Positions 21,699 through 32,459 of a stretch of DNA of 64,000 bases are shown in pieces. Numbering within the stretch: the stretch's first letter is position 1; each line of letters opens with the position of its first letter. Both the position numbers and the translations under genes were made by a program. Below the pieces are notes generated by a model. The model saw only the letters and a program-made list of their open reading frames with translations. It did no database searches and was not told the origin of the DNA. Source of the DNA: an uncultured bacterium (GTDB lineage Bacteria; Patescibacteriota; Gracilibacteria; Absconditabacterales; Absconditicoccaceae); assembly GCA_937862565.1 (NCBI GenBank), contig CALMFT010000013.1:42064-106063 (forward strand), in the 5' to 3' direction.

Positions 21699-24600
21699 AT
21701 GGATTTTTGGTTTCTTTTAGATAATGTACAATTATTGTCTTATATATTTGATTTTATCAAAGACTATTATTCCACTATGGCAAATCTTTTCAGTCACAAA
21801 CTATTACAAGAAAATATAAAAAATCTTGTTATCCCAGATATGGAATCGAAGATTGAGGTTTTGCAATTATGGGCTAACGCTATAGCAAATGGGAATATTA
21901 AGAAAAAAACAGAAAGTGAATGTGAACAAACCTTCAATCTTGATATATTCCATAAGGTTTTGTGATATACTTTCTTTCCTACTGAGCAATATACTCTTGA
22001 AGCAAAGTGAGGAAATGAGATTAGCGGACAAAAAGCAGATGCAACATTAGGATACTTTAATTCCTCTGAAATGGAAAAAAATGTATCACTCGTACAAGTG
22101 GCTGTAGAAATTAAAGATGCTAACACTTTACTGGATAAATCGCAACGTAGAGAAGGAAACCTTTCACCTATTCAACAATGATTTAAGTATAAACCACAAT
22201 ATAATAATTGTAAACGAGTAATAGTTACAAATTTTATAGAAATTAGATTGTATAAAGATACTCAACTTGATTATGAAATACGACAACTTACAGATTTAGT
22301 TAAGTCGGATAATGACTATCAAAATTTCAAAATTTTCTGGTATTTACTAAACGCAAACCATCTTATAGCTCCTACTGGAAGAGAGTCAGTAACGGAAAAA
22401 TTACTTTCTGCTATTAGAATTCAATCTGAACAAATCACTAAAAAATTTTATCAGGAATATAAAACATTGAGATTATCTCTTATTAATGATATTCGTAATA
22501 ATAATCCTGAGGTGAACCTAGAAAATGTTATTCAGAAATCACAAAAAGTGATCGATAGGGTCGTTTTTATACATTTTTGTGAAGACTTTGGCTTACTGCC
22601 AGAGGGTAAACTTGCGGAAGTTATCAACTACAGCCAATCGCTTGTAGGCGTGAGTGTATGGCAAATTTTGAGTGGGTTTTTTGAAGCAGTAAATAGTGGA
22701 AGTGATAAGTTAGGAATACCAAAGTGATATAATGGTTGATTATTTCATGAAGATAAAGAACTCAATATCCTCAAAATATGAGATGATATTTGTCGTAAGT
22801 TCGTAGATCTATGAAAATATGATTTTCAAGAAGAGCTCTCCATTAATATTCTAGGACATATATTCGAGCAGTCAATTAGTGACTTGGAGAACTTGAGAAT
22901 AGATATGCTAGGTACTGAGATTGAAACTGAAGAATTATGAGAATCTACCAAATCTAACAAACGTAAAAAAGATGGTATTTTTTATACACCAGAATATATC
23001 GTAGATTATATTGTGAGAAATTCACTTGGCAAATATCTTGAAGAACAATTTGAAGTTATTGAAAAAAAATATCTTAAAAACGAAAAGAAAATGTCGGATA
23101 AAGTCTACCAAGAAACCCAACAAAAAATATATTCAGAATACAAAGTTGTATTAGCAAATATAAAAGTGCTTGATCCTGCCTGTGGTAGTGGAGCTTTTCT
23201 GGTGAAAGTATTTGACTACTTACTTGGAGAGCACAAAAGAATTGGTAGTATATTAGGATGACTGTTTGACAATGAAAGTACGTATAAATCTATTTTACAA
23301 AATAATATCTTTGGAGTAGATCTTAATGCCGAATCAGTAGAAATTACTAAACTTTCTCTCTGGCTTAAGACGGCAGAAAAAGGTAAAAAACTTGCAGATC
23401 TTGATAATAATATAAAATGTGGAAATTCTCTCATAGACGATCACGCAGTAGCTGGAGATAAAGCGTTTGACTGGAATAAGGAATTTGCAACGATTATGAA
23501 AGGTTGAGGGTTTGATGTCGTAGTAGGAAATCCTCCGTATGTAAATGCAAATGATATAAAAAAATCAAATTCAGCACAAGCCTATAATTTTTTGAAAAAT
23601 AATTATGAGACAGCTAAATGAACCGTAGATTTATATATCTATTTTTTTGAAAGATGACTGAAGTTGTTAAAAGAGAATGGTATTCTTTCATATATTACAC
23701 CAAATAGATTTTTATCTGCTAGCTATGGCGCCAGTCTGAGAGAATATATTCTGAATAATTATCAAATTATTTCCTTTGTGGATTATTCCGATAAGAAGGT
23801 TTTTTCTGATGCAAGTACATATCCAGTTATTAGTTTTATAAAAAATAATCATACAAAAAAGTATATATTATCATCAGGAGAGTTCAACGAAAATACTAAA
23901 GAACCAATCCTAAATGATTTTAATTCAGATATGTTAACCATTTTAGAAGAAAATATTTGGTGATTTCTATTAAACGACAAAATAACTATTACTAAAAAAG
24001 TTTTTGATGATTGAACTTCGTTAAAAAATGTTGGGAAAATTAATGCGACTTCTACGGCAAAAGAAGCAGAAGAGTATTCTGGTCTTGTAAATAACAATAA
24101 ACCATGAATGAAATTAATTAACACGTGAACTATAGATCCCTATATATCACTACGAGGAAAAAATTACCTAATAGATAAGTGAAGAAAGATTCTTAATCCG
24201 ACAATAGATATAACAAGCGATATCATATCGCAAAATAGGAGGCATTTATATTCAACGAAAAAGATAATCATATCTAAAATTTGATTGAAATGTGAGGCAT
24301 TTCTTGATAAAGACTGAGAGTATGCGTCTATAAATACAAACTGTATTCATGGTTTTTCAGATGAGTTTTTACCTGGATATGTTTTATGTTGGTTAAGTTC
24401 TAAATTGTATAATTATACATTTGAATGTTTATTTGATTGATTAAGGATGTCTTGATGATATCTATTGTATTCAGCACCAAATCTTAAAAATACTTCGATT
24501 AAAAATATCTCACTTTCCGACCAACAACCTTTCATTGAAAAAGCTGATGCAATGATTGAACTAAAAAAAGAATTTCATGAGAAAATAGACTTCAACCTTC

Positions 24601-24875
24601 GCTTCCTTCAGTCGAAATTTAGTATAGAAAAACCATCTACTAAGCTCAGTAAATTTCGAGAAATTGATTTTTCGTGATTTTTGAAAGAACTGAAAGTTAA
24701 AAAACTCCCTATGGATACCGAAGCAGAACTCATGAGATATTTCGAAAAAGAAAAAACAGAAATTCTCGTATTAAAAAATAAAATTGATGAAACGGATAAA
24801 GAAATTGATGATATGGTTTTTGATTTATATGAACTAACTGAAGAAGAAAGGAAAGTTGTTTTAGGAATAATTTAA
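21699..24875 (+). CDS. type IIG restriction-modification enzyme (Eco57I-like)
   Basis: This 1058-aa protein combines an N-terminal region with a likely nuclease domain, a gamma/N6-adenine methyltransferase core and a C-terminal target recognition region. SAM motif I is KVLDPACGSGAFL near residue 490 and catalytic motif IV is VVVGNPPYVNA near residue 611. The TPEYIVDYIV and SYITPNRFLS segments are also usual for Eco57I-type enzymes. Many Gly codons are UGA. The start could instead be the ATG at 21777. The helical C-terminal tail is typical of subunit-type specificity domains. A QxK nuclease gene follows after 6 bases. Confidence 0.88.
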
Positions 24876-24881
24876 TGCGAA

Positions 24882-26003
24882 ATGCAAATTTCTCAACAGA
24901 TACTCAAACCAGAAAATCGACAAGATTTCGAATCTCTTTGCAAAAAATTATGGGGAGAGATCTGGGAATGTCCAGAAATTAAAAAGAATTGAAGAAGAGG
25001 ACAAAAACAAAATGGCGTAGATATATATTGAATTCCAAAATGAGAGCAACAATATTTTGGAATTCAATGCAAGTGAAAGGATGAATATCTATCAGCCCAA
25101 ATAACAAGATCTGAAATAGATAATGAGATTAAAAGAGCAGAACTTTTTGAACCTTCCTTAGCAAAATTATATTTCGCTACCACTGCTAACAAAGATGCTG
25201 ATATAGAAAAATATATTAGAACTAAAAATATAGAACAGATAAAAAAATGAGCTTTTGGGATTGATATTTATTTTTGGGAAGACTTAGTTGATCTAATAAA
25301 AGAAAACGAAAATACTTATAATTATTATATTAATAGTATACACTTTTTGAAAAAATATGGAATAGAAATTGCATTTTCAACTGGAGAACAAGTAATTGAA
25401 AAAAAAGTATATTTTTTAAAGACTAAATATAAATATAAACGAAGAATAGGAAACCCTTTATTTCATTTTCCTGAAATGCCAATTGGTTATAACTTATATC
25501 CGTATTGAGATTATAAATGAGAAAATTATAGCGAATTTGATTTTGCAATTAAAATAAAAAATATTGGAACATCTCAATTAGATAACTTCAAAATCAAACT
25601 AGAATTTGTATGAGACATTAAAGATATTTATAGATACTCTTCTAATATCTTTAGCAAAGAGGAATACAGGGATTGCTATATTTCTAAACAAGAAAAAATT
25701 GCTACCTTAGAGAAACCAACAGATAAATTTTTAGTTCCACAAGATAGTTTTAGTTTTCAAGATATTTATTGTATTCCAAATGAAAATAATAGGGAGCTAA
25801 AAATAAATTGGTTTTTTCTCTCCAAAGATTATAATGCTAACTGACAGTTGATTGTAAATATATCTTCTGCGACAATAGACAATGAAAAGATAATTCTTAT
25901 AGAATACCCAGAAGAAGAAAGAGAAGAAACCATTATTGAGAATTTTTACCTTACAAAAGAATTAGAGAAAAAATTGAATTTAAATGATAAGACTTCATTA
26001 TAA
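24882..26003 (+). CDS. PD-(D/E)xK (QxK) nuclease-like protein of the restriction island
   Basis: This 373-aa protein has an N-terminal Mrr-like catalytic pattern: FE.LC..LWGEIW helix, G-V-D47-I-Y-G, and FGIQ62-C-K64-G with Gln replacing the usual acidic residue, as in the QxK variant. The remaining 250 residues contain a beta-rich domain (FDFAIKIKNIGTSQLDNFKI) and a helical tail. Gly codons in IYGIPKGEQ and QCKGK are UGA. It lies just downstream of the type IIG gene, so a second nuclease of the same defence island is inferred. Substrate is not known. Confidence 0.72.
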
Positions 26004-26024
26004 ATTCTTTTATTTCCTGCTTCA

Positions 26025-28106
26025 TTATCTCCCCTCAAACAACCTCTTATACTCCCCATACCCCTTAGCATCAAGCTCCGCACGCGGTACAAACTCTAGT
26101 GCAGCAGAATTGATACAATATCTATTTCCTCCACTTTCTGCAGGTCCATCATCAAATACATGCCCAAGATGTCCTTGTGAGTTTTTACTTTTGATTTCAG
26201 TTCTTGTCTCTTTGTAAGTAGTGTCTGTTCCTGAATTTACGAGAGATTCTTCAATAGGTCTGGTGAAACTTGGTCGCCCCGTTTCAGAGTCAAACTTGTC
26301 TGTGGATGAAAACAAAGGTGTACCGTCAATCACGTCTACATAAATCCCTTCTTCATGGTTATCTCGATATGCATTTTGGAAGGGAGTTTCAGTACCGCCT
26401 TCGATAAGAATACGACGTTGTTCATCTGTAAGTTCTGATATTTCTTTAGGTTTTTTATCCTTTCGAGAAACTACAGACATGCTTGCTGCATCTTTTTTCA
26501 AATTTTCCTCGATAAAATCTTCTCTTCCAGATCATTTTTTATAACTCTTATATTCTGCAGAATGTTTCTTGTAATAATCTTGATGATATTCTTCTGCCTT
26601 ATAAAAAGTGCTTGCAGGTAAGATATCTACCACGATAGGTTTATCATACTTTTTTGAATTATTGAGTTTTTCCTTGCTGAGTGTAGCAATTTTTTTCTCT
26701 TCATCATTGCTATAATAAATAGCTGTCTTATATTGGTTTCCTCTGTCGGCGAATTGACCACCTGCGTCGGTAGGATCAATCTGTATTCGGTAGGTAGACA
26801 ATAATTCTTCATAGGTGATAAGCGCAGGATCGTAGAGTACTTTTACAGATTCTCTGTTTGCTGTAGTTCCACGAGATACTTGTTCGTAGGTACTATCACT
26901 GATTGTTCCGCCTATATAACCATTGATTACTTCTCTTACTCCTTCGAGTGATTCCAAAGGTCCTTCCATGCATCGGAAACATCCTCCCGCAAAATAGGCT
27001 GTCGCAGTCTGGTCTGAAGCTACTCTTTTTGGTTCATTACTTCCACTATTTGCTTTTGCATCGGTGATTTTATCGAGCATATCTTGAATAGTGAGACCAC
27101 CAACTCGTCTTTTGATGAGAGTTCCATCAGGTTTGATATACACAAAACTTGTCTGAGTGAGGATTCTATATTTTTTCTTGAGTTCAATTTCTTTATCGTA
27201 GTCTACTTTGACTATGGTGAGTCCTGCAGGTATTCCAGAAGCACGGAAATTGTCTTCTGCTTGACGACAGGTAGGGCATCGATCAGCATGGAAGAATAAT
27301 ACAATATCTCCTGTGAGACTTGAGATTATTTTTTCATCATAATCTATATAACCTGAAAGATTCATCGCGCCAGAAACAGCAGCGACTGGTTGGTCAGCTT
27401 TTTGATATTTGTCTATAAGACTTTGTTCAAAACTACTGGTATTGAAACCGAGGTCAATAAGCTTCGCTTCAAGTTTTTTGTCGTATCCTGACACGATAGC
27501 CAAACCTGCTACCAAGATGATAATTCCTAATATTTTTTTGAATACTCCATTACTATCGCTGATAATATTGAGCTTTTTGATAAGTGTTCTTCAGAATATT
27601 GCCACTGCTCCCAATACCAACCCGAGACCGAGTGCATACAAGATAATGCTTGTTACTCCTGCCCACAATGAAAGTGGTAAGATAGTAGCAATAATGAGCG
27701 TATAGGTAGGAGAACAGGTGCTAAAAATAGGTCCGAGTGAAGCTCCAAGCAATATTTGCCCCCAAACGCTATCAGATTTTTCTGGTCCTGAAACCTGAGG
27801 AAGGCGCAAGAATAATTTGAAGCGTTCCCAACTGTTTGGGAAAAGAGTCACGATACCAAATAAGATCAAAATCACTCCTGAAATTACTGACCAGGTGTGC
27901 GGTGGAATATCAATAAATGCCGTAGATACCTTCAAGAGGAAGGTAAATACTATAATAGAGATCATGAAAGAAACAATGATCGTGACGATTCTTTTGTAAT
28001 TGGACTGATTGAGGGTTCCTCCTAGGATGATTGGTAACATAGGAAGTACGCAAGGAGCGAGGATAGTCAATACTCCAGCTAAAAATGATATTATAAAGAT
28101 TGCCAT
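26025..28106 (-). CDS. CcdA-thioredoxin-MsrA-MsrB fusion
   Basis: This 693-aa protein has four parts. Residues 1-210 are a CcdA/DsbD-type transmembrane reductase (LAPCVLPMLPIILGG and TCSPTYTLI supply the two Cys). A thioredoxin domain follows with ADWCPTCRQ at about residue 276. MsrA has GGCFWCME at about 378, and MsrB has TGWPSF at 611, HLGHVFDDGP and the catalytic RYCIN near 662. The Trp in all three motifs is CGA; RYCIN Arg is AGA. Electrons would pass from cytoplasmic thioredoxin through the membrane to repair oxidised methionine outside. Parts are joined through UGA-coded Gly, so it is one gene. Confidence 0.93.
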
Positions 28107-28272
28107 AATTCAAACAGTAAAATAATAAAAACTGATTAGTAGTATAGTAAGAATATATTTAAGCATAACAATCAAAAACCCAATTCTCATAATACTCATG
28201 ATATTGCCTAATCTAAGCGGTTTTATGTTTTTTGTAATTGAAGATGTTTGAAAATAATCTGATTTGGAGCCG

Positions 28273-28302
28273 CAAAAAAACTCACCGTGATGGTAAGTTT
28301 TT
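28273..28302. terminator. hairpin terminator after tRNA-Gly
   Basis: Arms ACTCACC and GGTAAGT with one G-T mismatch are flanked by an A-run and a T-run, so it could act in both directions. It lies between the tRNA-Gly gene and the Msr fusion gene. The rest of 28108-28330 shows nothing clear. Confidence 0.6.
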
Positions 28303-28330
28303 CATATATTTGTAGTCTCTCGAGATCAAA

Positions 28331-28407
28331 TGGAGCGGACGACGCGACTCGAACGCGCAACCAACTGCTTGGAAGGCAGTGACTCTAGCCAATTGAGTTA
28401 CATCCGC
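28331..28407 (-). tRNA. tRNA-Gly (anticodon UCC)
   Basis: The 77-base cloverleaf includes an encoded CCA. Acceptor arms GCGGATG and CGTCCGC pair with one G-T; the anticodon stem ACTGC/GCAGT encloses loop CTTCCAA, giving UCC. The T loop is TTCGAGT. Discriminator U73 fits bacterial tRNA-Gly. It reads GGA/GGG-type codons and is not the UGA decoder, which would need UCA. Confidence 0.93.
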
Positions 28408-28566
28408 ATGCTTATTCGTCTCTAGAATGACCATAATAATTAATTTAGTTTACTTTTCAATAAAAAGTTTGTCCAAATGTTTTAGCTCACAAAAGTGATT
28501 TGAAAAGACTGAGGAAAGGATTAGTATCAGCATATTATTATTTATCTTTCTCATTGAATTATCCCA

Positions 28567-29205
28567 GTGCAGTGCTCAGTTTTCATAAATATATCTTTGG
28601 AAAATATCATCTTATCTTCAGCTGATAGTTATCTACTCATACCGAGAGGAGATTTGGAAGTACATTTACCGACGGCACTGTATAATTTGTTTACTCAGTC
28701 AGACAGGGTTACTTCTGGATATTCCATCTACGTTCTCAATGGCCCAGGATCATTTACAAATCTCAGAATAGGCTGTTTATGCGTAAATATGCTGAAAGAG
28801 CTGATGGAATTACAAGATAAGCAGATTTCAATCTACACTTTGGATAAGAATAGTCTGTATCAAAAATTGTATCAAAGAGACCTAATTCCTACAGAAGGAG
28901 CAATGTATATTGGTCAAAGAAAGAATTTTTGGATCTGTGATCTCGCGCAAGATAGGATTGAACTACGTCATACAGAAGGAAATAATTTCCCAGCACTTTT
29001 TGAAGGAAAAAACTATCGATCTGATTCCAACTCAGACCAAACTATGACTTCTGATCCTCATTGTATTGATTTGAGATCTCAAGGTGATACTTTGCAAGTA
29101 GGATTTGACGGGAAAGCTACTCTTATTCCATTGTCTGAACTAGAATTTGAAAATGTGGATAAGCTCGTACCAAACTATATTCTCGAACCAAACATCACTA
29201 TATAA
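28567..29205 (+). CDS. tsaB: TsaB-like protein (t6A pathway)
   Basis: This 212-aa protein contains VLNGPGSFTNLRIGCLCVN, matching the GPGSFTGLR motif of TsaB, the partner of TsaD in making threonylcarbamoyladenosine at position 37 of ANN-decoding tRNAs. The N-terminus (VFINISLENIILSS) is degenerate compared with the usual IDTS start. The first usable start is GTG at 28567; an in-frame TAG lies upstream. Sequence after the motif is poorly conserved, as is usual for CPR TsaB. Confidence 0.75.
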   Translation: MQCSVFINISLENIILSSADSYLLIPRGDLEVHLPTALYNLFTQSDRVTSGYSIYVLNGPGSFTNLRIGCLCVNMLKELMELQDKQISIYTLDKNSLYQKLYQRDLIPTEGAMYIGQRKNFWICDLAQDRIELRHTEGNNFPALFEGKNYRSDSNSDQTMTSDPHCIDLRSQGDTLQVGFDGKATLIPLSELEFENVDKLVPNYILEPNITI

Positions 29206-29236
29206 GCCAATTTAATCTCTCTTGTTTTTTACTTAT

Positions 29237-29791
29237 ATGCGTAATTCTTTACTTTTTTTCTCGAAGTTCTTTCTTCAACCGCTTTCCAACGCCTCTTTGC
29301 GACCAACTACCAAGAGAGCGGCGAGAAAACTGTGCGCATCGATTGACTGGGAAAGTACAGAGAATAAAATCATCATGGAGTTGTGACCTGGGACATGACC
29401 TGTAACTGAGCATATTCTGGATGAGATGGGAAATGATTGTCTGTACTATGGGATCGAATTTGATTCAGATTATATAAAAATTCTACAAGAAAAATATCCC
29501 AAGAAAAATGTTTCTTTTATCCAATGAGATGTGGGAAATATTAAAAATATTCTGAAAGACAATAAGATTGATCACGTAGATATCATAATTTCCACCTTGC
29601 CTTTCAATGTTTTGAGAGATAGTCCTCAGCTTATTTCATTTATTCAAGAATCTACAAAAAAAGGTGTTCAGTTTCGTGGGATAAGTTATGCGCACCCCAA
29701 AAGTTACGATATATACAAAGTATTAGATCGAAAAATTCACTCTTATACTCTCCAGAATGTACCGCCCATGTATGTATTTGGTATCAATTAA
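29237..29791 (+). CDS. SAM-dependent methyltransferase (PmtA/KsgA-like)
   Basis: This 184-aa protein has a Rossmann SAM site IIMELGPGTGPVTEHIL in which two Gly are UGA, followed by GIEFDSDYI and VSFIQGDVGNI. The N-terminal FFLQPLSNASLRPTTKRAA resembles the PGAI-PSS region of phospholipid N-methyltransferases. The catalytic region STLPFNVL replaces the usual NLPY of rRNA dimethylases. Phospholipid methylation is the more likely role, but rRNA or another substrate remains possible. Confidence 0.72.
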
Positions 29792-29935
29792 AGGATTTTT
29801 ATTTTCATAGTTTGTAAACTGTTTGTTCTGCTATATTGAGTAATAGCAAGTAATTTTGCGTTGCATTAGACGTAAAAATAACTATTTATCATAGATAATG
29901 CGCATTTTTTTATTTATCTAACATTTTATATCCTA

Positions 29936-31222
29936 ATGGCGACTAAGAAAATCAAGAAACAAATCGCATCAGTGTGAGCTCCACTGATTAAAGAATGAGC
30001 GAAGGTAAAATGAGTGATCATCAACAAGTACAACAATGGGGTACTTTTATCTTGCGAAAGCGGATCTTTTGATGGTGTAATTATGCCAAAAGAAGCGAGA
30101 GAACTTGAGAAAGGAGGATTAGACTTATCTATCGGCACAGAACTTGAAGTAGAAATCTTATCTACGGACGTGATGCACGAAGAAGGATACTATATTGTTT
30201 CAGTTACAAGATTGTTACAACATGATATCTGGAAATCTATTCATGCTAAATTTGAAACTGATGAATTACTTACAGTGGTTCCTACAGAAGCAAATCTTGG
30301 TGGATTATTGATCGATATGCATGGTATTAAAGGATTTATTCCATTGAGCCAACTTTCACCTGTGAATTATCCAAGGGTTGAAGACGGAAATCAAGATGCT
30401 ATCTTCGATAAATTAATCAATCTTATCGGTAAAGAATTCAAAGTAAGAATTATTACTATCGATGAGGATGCTAAGAGAGTTATCTTCTCAGAAAGAGAAG
30501 CAATGAAAGAAGAAAGAGACGAAATTATGAAGGGATTAGCTGTTGGTAACATGTATGATGGTACTATTTCAGGTCTTTCAAGTTACGGATTATTTGTGAC
30601 TATCGGAGGATGCGTAGAAGGATTAGTGCATATTTCAGAAATTACATACGGTCACGTTGATAATATTGATAAATTCGGTAAGGTTGGAGACAAAACGAAA
30701 GTGAAAGTTATCTCACTTGACGATGGAAAAATCTCACTCTCTATCAAGAAAATCAAAGAAGATCCACGATCAATTATCGCAGGAAAATTCACTGAGGGAG
30801 ACGTTATTCAAGGTGAGATTATCAGATTCGTTCCTTATGGAGCCTTCATGAGAATCTATGATGATATCAATGGATTGATTCATATCACTGAAATTACAGA
30901 TCACCCTATCTACAATCCAGCGGAAGCATTGAAGCTTGGTGAAGTGGTAAAAGCTAAAGTAATTGTATTTGATCCAAGAAATAGAAAAATTGGATTGTCT
31001 GTAAGAGCTTTGGTATGTGAAGAGAAAGGAATTCCTTACGAGATTAGTAAAACAGCACTAGCACTCAAAGGACCAAACACAAACAACTATCAAAGAAGAA
31101 ATAATAATAATGAAGAATCTACAACTCCAAGAGAAGTAGTTAAGTCTGAAGTTAAAGAAGAAGCTCCTAAATCAGAAGCTCCTCAAATAGAAACTAAAGA
31201 ATCTGAAGCAGCTGCTGAATAA
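29936..31222 (+). CDS. rpsA: ribosomal protein bS1
   Basis: This 428-aa protein contains four S1 RNA-binding repeats. Landmarks are GVIMPKEA, GFIPLSQLS, YGLFVTIGGCVEGLVHISE and YGAFMRIYDDINGLIHITE, with GKISLSIK and RKIGLSV at repeat ends. An acidic Glu/Lys/Pro-rich tail follows. Four UGA codons occur, all near the N-terminus, which fits avoidance in highly expressed genes. A CGA at 30767-30769 lies in EDP-x-SI, where S1 proteins have Trp. A strong terminator follows at 31246. No Shine-Dalgarno precedes the ATG. Confidence 0.94.
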
Positions 31223-31245
31223 TCTTATCCAGTTCTGTATTCATC

Positions 31246-31273
31246 AAAAACCCTTCCTTGTGAAGGGTTTTTT
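31246..31273 (+). terminator. rho-independent terminator after rpsA
   Basis: The hairpin has arms AACCCTTC and GAAGGGTT with a short loop and a run of six T. Confidence 0.9.
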
Positions 31274-31390
31274 GTATTTCAATAAAGAGGAAGAAAATAA
31301 TCAATGTACTGAAATCACTCGTTGAAATCTGCCGAGAAAACACTACACTACAAACACTATAAATATCAGATTATAATATAATTTTTCCAC

Positions 31391-32332
31391 ATGTATATAC
31401 ACCTTCATGGACATAGTCATTATGGTTTGCTTGAATCTATCGGTAAGGTAGGGAAGATTCTTGATAAAGCGAAAGAACTTGGATTTGATACTATTGGTTT
31501 GGCTGATTACAATGGTATGTACGGTATCATGGAATTTTATAGCAAGGCAAAAAAGATGGATATCAAGGCTTTGTGTGGTATTGAATTGACGCTCACGACG
31601 GTATTAGCCAAGACTCCGAGTCAATATCAATATGTCACTTTACTAGCTAAAAACTATCAAGGATATCTTCATCTGATGAAGCTTACTACCATTGCAAATA
31701 CTGTTGGGAACGGCGGATTGGCTACCATCGATATTGCTACACTCAAAGAGCATGCTGACGGAATTATCTGTATTTTGGGAGGCCAAAGAAGTTTATTAGC
31801 GTCGCAGCTTGATGATTTGAAAACTGGAGAGAGCTTTGATAAGCTGATAGAAGAATCCATTAAACCTTTCCAAGAAATATTTGGAGAAGACTTCTATCTT
31901 GAGATTACTGCCCAAGATTACAAACTTGAAACACATCTTGAGCTGAGTAATGAACAGATTATGAAAATATCTCTACAAACTAAAATTCCTTGTACCATAA
32001 CTTCAAACTTTCACTATATCAATAAAGATGACAAGATCGCTTACGAAACGGCGCTTGCAATCAAGGATCAAAAACAAATAAGAGATAGCACCAGAAGAAG
32101 AGTGGCTGGCAACTATCATATTATGTCAGACCAAGAAGTGAGAGACATTATGAAAGGCAATGGATTTGATGATAAAACCATAGATGAATTATTTGAAAAT
32201 AATCAGATAGTAGCGGATAGTATCGACCTTGTACTTCCTAAACCAAGTACGCCTATTTTCCCTCTGTATAAAACACCTGAAGAATTTGTAAAACTCTACG
32301 ACAAGGCAAAAGACAGTCTTATACAGAAATAA
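31391..32332 (+). CDS. stand-alone PHP domain protein (DnaE N-terminal-like)
   Basis: This 313-aa protein resembles the N-terminal PHP domain of bacterial DNA polymerase III alpha: YIHLHGHSHYGLLES (metal His), GLADYNGMYGIMEFYSKAKK, LCGIELTL, VTLLAKNYQGYLHLMKLT, and TITSNFHYINKDD. It stops at the end of that domain with TAA; no polymerase palm follows. It may be a free phosphoesterase/exonuclease, or one part of a split DnaE encoded elsewhere. A TATAAT-like box lies about 17 bases before the ATG. No in-frame UGA occurs. Confidence 0.8.
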   Translation: MYIHLHGHSHYGLLESIGKVGKILDKAKELGFDTIGLADYNGMYGIMEFYSKAKKMDIKALCGIELTLTTVLAKTPSQYQYVTLLAKNYQGYLHLMKLTTIANTVGNGGLATIDIATLKEHADGIICILGGQRSLLASQLDDLKTGESFDKLIEESIKPFQEIFGEDFYLEITAQDYKLETHLELSNEQIMKISLQTKIPCTITSNFHYINKDDKIAYETALAIKDQKQIRDSTRRRVAGNYHIMSDQEVRDIMKGNGFDDKTIDELFENNQIVADSIDLVLPKPSTPIFPLYKTPEEFVKLYDKAKDSLIQK

Positions 32333-32341
32333 TATATTCTA

Positions 32342-32369
32342 TTGACAATATTCTATTTATACTTATTAT
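32342..32369 (+). promoter_or_regulatory. promoter-like site upstream of 32460
   Basis: TTGACA at 32342 and TATTAT at 32364 are separated by 16 bases, in an otherwise AT-rich gap. The start codon lies 90 bases downstream. Confidence 0.5.
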
Positions 32370-32459
32370 TTTATCAGAGTATTGAGTTTTTTAGTTTTTA
32401 CTAGAGACTCACTGCCTGTTCATTAACATTATTATAAAACAAACAAAAACACATTAAAA

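Noticed and set aside
28331..28407. tRNA-Gly as the decoder of UGA.
   Set aside because: The anticodon loop is CTTCCAA, giving UCC, not UCA.
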